From an uncultured Pseudomonadota bacterium (lineage in GTDB: Bacteria; Pseudomonadota; Alphaproteobacteria; Rs-D84): a DNA stretch of 12,555 nucleotides. The stretch is from the NCBI GenBank assembly GCA_945483255.1, contig CALYRP010000010.1, positions 1 through 12,555 on the forward strand, in the 5' to 3' direction. The position numbers were made by a program, and so were the translations under genes. The notes beneath the pieces were generated by a model. It was not told where the DNA came from. It worked only from the letters and a program-made list of their open reading frames with translations, and did not search any database. Positions 8,127 through 12,555 of this stretch are shown piece by piece; position 1 is the stretch's first letter; each line of letters begins with the position of its first letter.

Positions 8127-8627
8127 TCAGAACAAAGAAGTTTTTGGTAATTCACAAACGATTGCATCTTCGTCTGCTTCTGGGATTTGGTTTATAATCT
8201 TTTTAAAATCAGAAACCTTGGAAAATTTACGATATACAGAAACAAATCTTATAAATGCGATTGGATCCAAATTTAACAAAGAATCACTTACCATTTGACC
8301 GACCATCGCACTTGTTACCATATCGTCTTCGGATTCTGTTTCAAGTCTGCGCTGAATTGATGCAACAAGGCGTTCAATTTGTTCATCTTTGACATCACGA
8401 TTGCGACACGCCAATTTAATACTGCGATATAATTTATCACGATCAAAAGGTTCTGTTTTTCCATTGTTTTTTCGAACGATTAAATCGCGCATTTGAATAC
8501 GTTCAACCGTTGTAAATTTTGCACCGCATTGGTTGCAAACACGACGACGACGAATAATCGCATCTTCGATATCTGGGCGCGAATCCGCCACACGACTGTC
8601 AGTAGAATTACAATATGGACATCTCAT
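8127..8627 (-). CDS. nrdR: Transcriptional repressor NrdR
   Basis: Zinc-ribbon, ATP-cone repressor that senses ATP/dATP and shuts down ribonucleotide reductase genes by binding NrdR boxes. The zinc ribbon ligands are C3, C6, C31 and C34 (MRCPYC ... CNQC). The ribbon includes the typical DSR and RRRR segments. The ATP-cone runs from about 47 to 137 (VRKNNGKTEPFDRDKL ... FIRFVSVYRKF). At 166 aa it is slightly long because of an acidic C-terminal tail. The start is the invariant MRCPYC, yet no purine-rich Shine-Dalgarno precedes it. It is the first gene of the nrdR-slt-rnhB-pgk-orf86 run. No ribonucleotide reductase gene is in the window, so its targets lie elsewhere. Confidence 0.97.
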   Translation of the reverse strand: MRCPYCNSTDSRVADSRPDIEDAIIRRRRVCNQCGAKFTTVERIQMRDLIVRKNNGKTEPFDRDKLYRSIKLACRNRDVKDEQIERLVASIQRRLETESEDDMVTSAMVGQMVSDSLLNLDPIAFIRFVSVYRKFSKVSDFKKIINQIPEADEDAIVCELPKTSLF

Positions 8628-8693
8628 AATGATTAAGATTAGAAAAAATTCATTGATAAGTAAAGCAGAATTTATATCAAAAAAAATTGCTTT

Positions 8694-8721
8694 TTTATAA
8701 AAATCAAGTGTTTTTTTTCAA
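8694..8721 (-). promoter_or_regulatory. Candidate promoter for the nrdR operon
   Basis: On the minus strand TTGAAA (8716-8721) and TATAAA (8694-8699) are separated by 16 nt; each matches the sigma-70 consensus at 5 of 6 positions. Transcription would start near 8687, giving a leader of about 60 nt. A GANTC site (8726-8730) lies 4 nt upstream of the -35. A competing, weaker arrangement (TTTACT, 17 nt, TAATCT, 8 nt before the ATG) would make the mRNA leaderless. Confidence 0.5.
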
Positions 8722-8759
8722 AACCGATTCGCAAGGCACTTTTTTATGCACAAAAAATA

Positions 8760-8768
8760 TGATAAAAT
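8760..8768 (+). promoter_or_regulatory. Candidate extended -10 promoter for ccrM
   Basis: TGATAAAAT is an extended -10 element with one mismatch to TGnTATAAT. No convincing -35 is seen 16-18 nt upstream (a T-run is there). The predicted start is near 8775, leaving a leader of about 40 nt with an AGAGAG Shine-Dalgarno (8802-8807) before the ATG. A GANTC site (8726-8730) lies 32 nt upstream of the hexamer, and another straddles ccrM codons 5-7 (8829-8833). Confidence 0.45.
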
Positions 8769-8814
8769 ACATGCAAAGGGATGAATACAAAGTTCAGGGA
8801 AAGAGAGAAAAAAA

Positions 8815-9915
8815 ATGCAAAAATATCTGAATCAGATTTTGTGCGGTGATTGTATTGAAATCATGCGCAAAATGCCAGACGCATCTGTTGATGCAATTTT
8901 TGCAGATTCCCCATATAATTTACAACTTGGTGAAAAAACACTTTACAGACCCGAAGATCAAACAGCTGCACGCGCTGTTCGCGACAGTTGGGACGCATTT
9001 GAATCAAATGAAGAATACGATAAATTCACACGCGATTGGATGCGCGAATGCAAAAGAATATTAAAACCGACGGGCGCAATGTGGGTTGTTGGTTCTTATC
9101 ACAATATTTTCCGTGTTGGTTCTATATTGCAAGATATGGGATTTTGGATTTTAAATGATATTGTTTGGGTAAAAACAAATCCTATGCCTAATTTTCGCGG
9201 AACGCGGTTTACAAATGCGCACGAAACTTTGATTTGGGCGACACCAACAAAAACCGGGAAATACACATTCAATTATGAAACGATGAAAAAATTGAACGGT
9301 GGCAAACAAATGCGTTCTGATTGGGATATTAATATATGCCTGGGCGAAGAACGTGTTAAAGATGCAAACGGCAAAAGTTTACATAACACTCAAAAACCTA
9401 TGGATTTATTGCGTCGTGTAATTTTATCATCAACAAAACCGGGCGATATTATATTGGATCCGTTTGTAGGATCCGGCACAACAGCCGCCGCAGCCAAAGA
9501 ATTGGGGCGTAAATTCATCGGAATTGATCGCGAACCTGTTTATGTTAATGCTGCGCGTGAACGTGTTGAAAATATAACACCGGTTGATTTATCCGATATT
9601 GAAGTTAACGCACCAAAACGCGACGCCATCAAAGTGGCATTTCACGAATTAATTGATGGTGGATTGCTTTATGTTGGACAAACACTGGTTGGTCCAAAGG
9701 GCGATCGCGTCATGATTACACATGACAGACAATTAACACATACATTATATGGCAAAGCATCTATTCATGTTATGGCTGCGCGTATACAACACAGCGTCAG
9801 TTTTAACGGATGGGATTATTGGTCTGCGGAAAAGAAAGATGGAACATTGGTTCCAATTGACGAATTACGCAAATATGTTCGCAACATAAAACAAAGCATG
9901 AAAAAAGCGGCATGA
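8815..9915 (+). CDS. ccrM: CcrM-type DNA adenine-N6 methyltransferase (GANTC)
   Basis: Solitary beta-class methyltransferase that in alphaproteobacteria methylates adenine in GANTC after replication and times cell-cycle transcription. No restriction gene is adjacent. The order is the beta-class one. Catalytic motif IV is near the N-terminus (31-34) and is followed by NLQL. GSYHNIFRVG (93-102), KTNPMPNFRG (120-129), NAHETLIWA (134-142) and QMRSDW (165-170) are all typical of CcrM. The SAM-binding DPFVGSGTT is at 215-223. Residues of about 265-360 form the CcrM C-terminal domain ending NGWDYW...DELRK. The 366 aa match the family. Oddities: motif IV reads DSPY instead of DPPY, and the usual HPTQKP is HNTQKP (190-195). 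GANTC sites are dense in and before the first 190 nt of the gene, suggesting autoregulation. Confidence 0.95.
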   Translation: MQKYLNQILCGDCIEIMRKMPDASVDAIFADSPYNLQLGEKTLYRPEDQTAARAVRDSWDAFESNEEYDKFTRDWMRECKRILKPTGAMWVVGSYHNIFRVGSILQDMGFWILNDIVWVKTNPMPNFRGTRFTNAHETLIWATPTKTGKYTFNYETMKKLNGGKQMRSDWDINICLGEERVKDANGKSLHNTQKPMDLLRRVILSSTKPGDIILDPFVGSGTTAAAAKELGRKFIGIDREPVYVNAARERVENITPVDLSDIEVNAPKRDAIKVAFHELIDGGLLYVGQTLVGPKGDRVMITHDRQLTHTLYGKASIHVMAARIQHSVSFNGWDYWSAEKKDGTLVPIDELRKYVRNIKQSMKKAA

Positions 9916-9958
9916 TTTTTTTATAATTGAAATTATAGAAATTACATCATATACAAAC

Positions 9959-10003
9959 CTGATGTCATTCTCACGCTCGTTTTACTCGCTCGGCATGACA
10001 CAG
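9959..10003. repeat. REP-like imperfect palindrome
   Basis: The arms CTGATGTCAT (9959-9968) and ATGACACAG (9995-10003) are complementary except for one bulged A. The interior contains CGCTCG twice (9974-9979 and 9987-9992). The element is visibly richer in G+C than its AT-rich surroundings and lies between ccrM and its terminator. The form resembles dispersed intergenic palindromes, but only one copy is in this window. Confidence 0.5.
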
Positions 10004-10033
10004 AACCATTTAATAACACTGATGCAAAATTAT

Positions 10034-10063
10034 AAAAAAACACCGACAGTTGTCGGTGTTTTT
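10034..10063. terminator. Bidirectional intrinsic terminator between ccrM and the 708-aa gene
   Basis: The stem CACCGAC (10041-10047) / GTCGGTG (10052-10058) has a 4-nt AGTT loop. It is flanked by A7 (10034-10040) and T5 (10059-10063), giving a U-tract in both directions. It lies 15 nt from the stop codon of the minus-strand gene and about 120 nt from the ccrM stop, so it serves two convergent genes. Confidence 0.9.
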
Positions 10064-10078
10064 CAATTTATATGTTTC

Positions 10079-12205
10079 TTATTTTATACCGTTTGATGTC
10101 ATCAATGCATCATCTGCGACACAAATATTTCCAGAAACTTTACATGCAGATGGTACCAAAGTATATTTACCATTTGTGTCTTTCAGGTTAATTTGAACCT
10201 TTGGACAATCTGATAATTTGCTGTTGAATTGGCTGCACGCTTGTTCCCAATCTGCCTTGGTAGAAACAGCAGATGTTGGGGATACAGTATCAGGCAAATG
10301 CAGATTCCATTTGACATAGAAATCTTTCAAGGAATCGATAGTATGCGCTTTGCCCAGTGCAACAGAATTCAAACCATCGCCAACTTTGCATGTAATGTTG
10401 CTGCGTTCTACAAATGCAGTAATCGCAGTAGCAACACCACCAGCAGCGGCACCTGTGGCCAAACCAATTGCTGCACCCTTACCTATTTCTTTGCCTTTGT
10501 TTAATTCTTTACCTTCAACCTTGCCTTCAACCACAGAAGGTTCAACAGAAGATTCAAATTCTCTTAACAAACCTTTCATTCTGTTAAGTTCTTTTTCAAT
10601 CAAAGGAACTGGCAAACATTTATCCTGGCTATTACAATATATACCATTTTGGGCTTCTGCCAATCCAAGTTGCAACGGAACTAATAAACATTCGTCTGTA
10701 AATTTAGCTTTAACATCGTTATCACAACTCAGAGTGCCTTCACAAACTACACTTCCCAAGGCAATTCTGTAAGATTGTTTAGTATAAGCTTTTTGACTGG
10801 ATTGGCTTATAAAATTATTATAAGCATCAAAGTCTTTACATTTGCTTATAGCATCTTCATAATATCTTGCTTTTGAAAACAGTCCATGTATAGCGCGACA
10901 CTGATCAGAAGTTAAATTATGAAAATCAGAAATTCTTTTATTTGCAGGGTTAACTGTTACTGTTCCAGTTTCTTCGTCAACACTGACAGATTCTGCCAAA
11001 TAAGAATTCACACGATCTTCATTGTATCTGCCAACAATCGCATCACCAAGCTTTTTAAGATAAACCGTATCATCACAAGGATCATTAGATTTTTGACCTG
11101 CTAATTCTGCAGCCTCAGCAGCCGCTGCGGCTTTCTTGTTATAAGCACCCGCACCAGCGGCGGCACCAATTGCAGTTCCCAACACAGCACCACCTGGAAC
11201 GGCAATAACTGCGGCAGTTTTTGTATCATTCAACAATGAATTAAAATCAAACAATTCTTTGTTACATGTAAATGTAGAACCTGCTTTTTCCCAAACTTCT
11301 GCTGGGTTATCGTTACCAACCGCACCGAACAACCAATTGTTTGTAATCAATTTATCTTTGTTATATGCCGCAACACGAATTAAACATTCACCATTGGCCG
11401 CATTCCAACGTGCATAATGTCCACGATTTCCATCATAGCCAACAGTGTTAACAGCAACACCTTGTGGGTTATCTTTGGAAAGTGTTCCGTTGTTTGCCGC
11501 GTTGTATGCACCGACTTTGTTATTGTATTCGTTGTTGACCGCGTTCAAATCAGATACAGCTGCAAACGAAGAACCATATGTGTTTCTGTCCAATAACAAA
11601 CATGTATTTTCAGCCTGGTTTGGTGTCAAACCTGTTTTACGCAAAACAAAGTTGTAATATTCTGGTTGAACAATTCTTGAATTAAAATCAAGCCATACAT
11701 CATTTGTTTCTGCATAAACATTACGGCAATTTACACGAACGTCCGCAATACATTTATCAATAGCAGCCTGGCATAATTTCATACCACCCATAATGGAATT
11801 ACGAACATCTTCGTTAAACAAATCGTTCAAGCCACCCTGTAATGCACCGGTATTAACACATTGCAAAACATCGTTCATACACATGGAAATAGTATATGTT
11901 GAATTTTTAACACCACCGTCTGGACATTCTGACACAGGCTTTGGATCCGGGGTTGGATCAGGTGTTGGTGTTGGTATAATATTATGGTTATATGTCACTT
12001 CTACCGGTTGATTGATTGTATGCACAGCCGGATTTCCAACAGTATTCAAAGATACAGTTGGCATTGTTGGCATACGTGCAGATGGCACATTTCCCGCCGC
12101 AGGCATCATACTGACACGACCATTTTGTGCAGCATTTGCACCACAACAGGTTACCAACACAGCAACACTGACCATTGATTTTCCAAATAAATTCAACATT
12201 TTCAT
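10079..12205 (-). CDS. Secreted cysteine-rich protein with two Gly/Ala-rich segments, 708 aa
   Basis: I do not recognise a named family. A Sec signal peptide covers residues 1-25 (cut after ANA). It is followed by a Met/Pro/Val-rich linker ending in a TPDP repeat (79-90), which resembles a spacer that extends a domain from a membrane or wall. The rest holds about 22 cysteines. Two Gly/Ala-rich hydrophobic segments, 331-356 and 574-600, carry GxxxG-type spacing (such as GTAIGAAAGAGA and GAAIGLATGAAAGG), as in glycine-zipper segments that pack in membranes. A Lys/Glu-rich helical stretch (535-577) precedes the second. CRNVYAETNDVWLDF (160-174) and ENTCLLLDRN (199-208) resemble motifs in the 770-aa protein. 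The start has a G-rich Shine-Dalgarno (GGGGGA) 6 nt upstream and an extended -10 promoter. An outer-membrane, envelope or secreted role is possible but unproven. Confidence 0.85.
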   Translation of the reverse strand: MKMLNLFGKSMVSVAVLVTCCGANAAQNGRVSMMPAAGNVPSARMPTMPTVSLNTVGNPAVHTINQPVEVTYNHNIIPTPTPDPTPDPKPVSECPDGGVKNSTYTISMCMNDVLQCVNTGALQGGLNDLFNEDVRNSIMGGMKLCQAAIDKCIADVRVNCRNVYAETNDVWLDFNSRIVQPEYYNFVLRKTGLTPNQAENTCLLLDRNTYGSSFAAVSDLNAVNNEYNNKVGAYNAANNGTLSKDNPQGVAVNTVGYDGNRGHYARWNAANGECLIRVAAYNKDKLITNNWLFGAVGNDNPAEVWEKAGSTFTCNKELFDFNSLLNDTKTAAVIAVPGGAVLGTAIGAAAGAGAYNKKAAAAAEAAELAGQKSNDPCDDTVYLKKLGDAIVGRYNEDRVNSYLAESVSVDEETGTVTVNPANKRISDFHNLTSDQCRAIHGLFSKARYYEDAISKCKDFDAYNNFISQSSQKAYTKQSYRIALGSVVCEGTLSCDNDVKAKFTDECLLVPLQLGLAEAQNGIYCNSQDKCLPVPLIEKELNRMKGLLREFESSVEPSVVEGKVEGKELNKGKEIGKGAAIGLATGAAAGGVATAITAFVERSNITCKVGDGLNSVALGKAHTIDSLKDFYVKWNLHLPDTVSPTSAVSTKADWEQACSQFNSKLSDCPKVQINLKDTNGKYTLVPSACKVSGNICVADDALMTSNGIK

Positions 12206-12233
12206 AGTATTTCCCCCAAATTCTTATAAAGAT

Positions 12234-12242
12234 ATTATATCA
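12234..12242 (-). promoter_or_regulatory. Extended -10 promoter of the 708-aa gene
   Basis: On the minus strand TGATATAAT is identical to the extended -10 of clpP. No good -35 is present, but an A7-C-T8-type tract (about 12255-12270) lies just upstream and could act as an UP-like or curved element. The predicted start near 12227 gives a leader of about 21 nt that includes the GGGGGA ribosome site. Confidence 0.6.
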
Positions 12243-12307
12243 TATACTGCGACCCAAAAAAAGTTTTTTTTAACAAATACAAAGAAAATATTGTTCATTA
12301 ATAAATA

Positions 12308-12335
12308 TTGACAAATCTGTTTTGTTGTCTATAAT
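12308..12335 (+). promoter_or_regulatory. Perfect sigma-70 promoter, probably giving a leaderless mRNA
   Basis: TTGACA (12308-12313) and TATAAT (12330-12335) match the consensus at all 12 positions, with a 16-nt spacer. Transcription should start 6-8 nt after the -10, at about 12342, which is the A of an ATG in frame with the following coding region. No Shine-Dalgarno can fit. Confidence 0.8.
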
Positions 12336-12341
12336 ATGAGC

Positions 12342-12555
12342 ATGAAAAAGATTATTGATTTTATCAAATCGAATATAATTATTGCCAAATGGACATTCTG
12401 GTATTTCTTTGTATTGTGGTTGATATTAAGATTCATATTTAATTTTGACATGTTCAGCGCACATTATTGGCAAAAATTCTTTCATGCGACATTACACGGT
12501 TTTAGCGGTTTTGTATTTGGATTATTAATATATACGGCAATTCCAATTTATATTG
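12342..12555 (+). CDS. Start of an integral membrane protein, truncated by the window end
   Basis: The frame is open from ATG 12342 to the last base, at least 71 codons. It starts MKKIIDFIKSN. Two hydrophobic aromatic-rich helices follow, at about residues 13-35 and 50-71, joined by a short polar loop. This indicates an inner-membrane protein rather than a cleaved signal peptide, because the first helix is preceded by a basic, amphipathic start and there is no cleavage motif. An in-frame ATG at 12336 directly adjoins the -10 box and would not be transcribed from the promoter described, so I prefer 12342. The family cannot be named from this fragment. It is divergent from the 708-aa secreted protein. 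Confidence 0.7.
   Translation, partial: MKKIIDFIKSNIIIAKWTFWYFFVLWLILRFIFNFDMFSAHYWQKFFHATLHGFSGFVFGLLIYTAIPIYI

Noticed and set aside
8628..8814. CtrA-type full site (TTAA-N7-TTAA) in front of ccrM
   Set aside because: Only one TTAA (8633-8636) is present in the spacer, so no full site can be formed.
8771..8890. Two short upstream frames (ATG at 8771 and 8781) overlapping the ccrM start
   Set aside because: At about 20 codons, out of frame with ccrM and without properly spaced ribosome sites, they are expected by chance.
9463..9474. Close pair of GGATCC sites in ccrM
   Set aside because: They fall in the conserved DPFVGSG codons (Asp-Pro and Gly-Ser-Gly), so codon use explains them.

Overview
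The window looks like chromosome of an AT-rich alphaproteobacterium. The main evidence is a clear CcrM-type GANTC adenine methyltransferase with the C-terminal extension typical of the alphaproteobacterial cell-cycle enzyme, together with ClpXP, NrdR, RNase HII and an Slt-type lytic transglycosylase. The low GC, the AT-rich spacers and two large secreted cysteine-rich proteins recall the small-genome, host- or gut-associated alphaproteobacteria. That placement is an inference; no rRNA is present to test it.

Layout, left to right. (1) A 770-aa secreted cysteine-rich protein on + (11-2323) ends at a bidirectional terminator (2322-2354). (2) On -, clpP and clpX (4232 to 2371) run from their own extended -10 promoter. 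(3) On -, a very compact run nrdR, slt, rnhB, pgk and an 86-aa unknown (8627 to 4342) has junctions of 3, 3, -23 and 1 nt. (4) A 187-bp divergent spacer leads to ccrM on + (8815-9915), followed by a REP-like element and a second bidirectional terminator. (5) A 708-aa secreted cysteine-rich protein lies on - (12205 to 10079). (6) Divergent from it is the start of a membrane protein on + (12342 to the window end). Its consensus promoter lies so close to the ATG that the mRNA is probably leaderless.

How the parts relate. ClpXP (proteolysis) and CcrM (DNA methylation) are both cell-cycle regulators in alphaproteobacteria. A hand scan found about 27 GANTC sites. Only two are intergenic; both sit in the same 9-mer CCGATTCGC, one in the clpP promoter and one between nrdR and ccrM. 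Seven of the 27 crowd into about 725 bp around nrdR-ccrM. This suggests, without proving, methylation-sensitive control. NrdR (dNTP supply), RNase HII (removal of misincorporated ribonucleotides), Slt (wall remodelling) and PGK form one growth-linked operon.

Least explained are the two secreted cysteine-rich proteins, which share two short motifs, and the 86-aa protein coupled to pgk. No tRNA, rRNA, CRISPR array or insertion sequence was seen, and no stretch of 300 bases lacks a gene.
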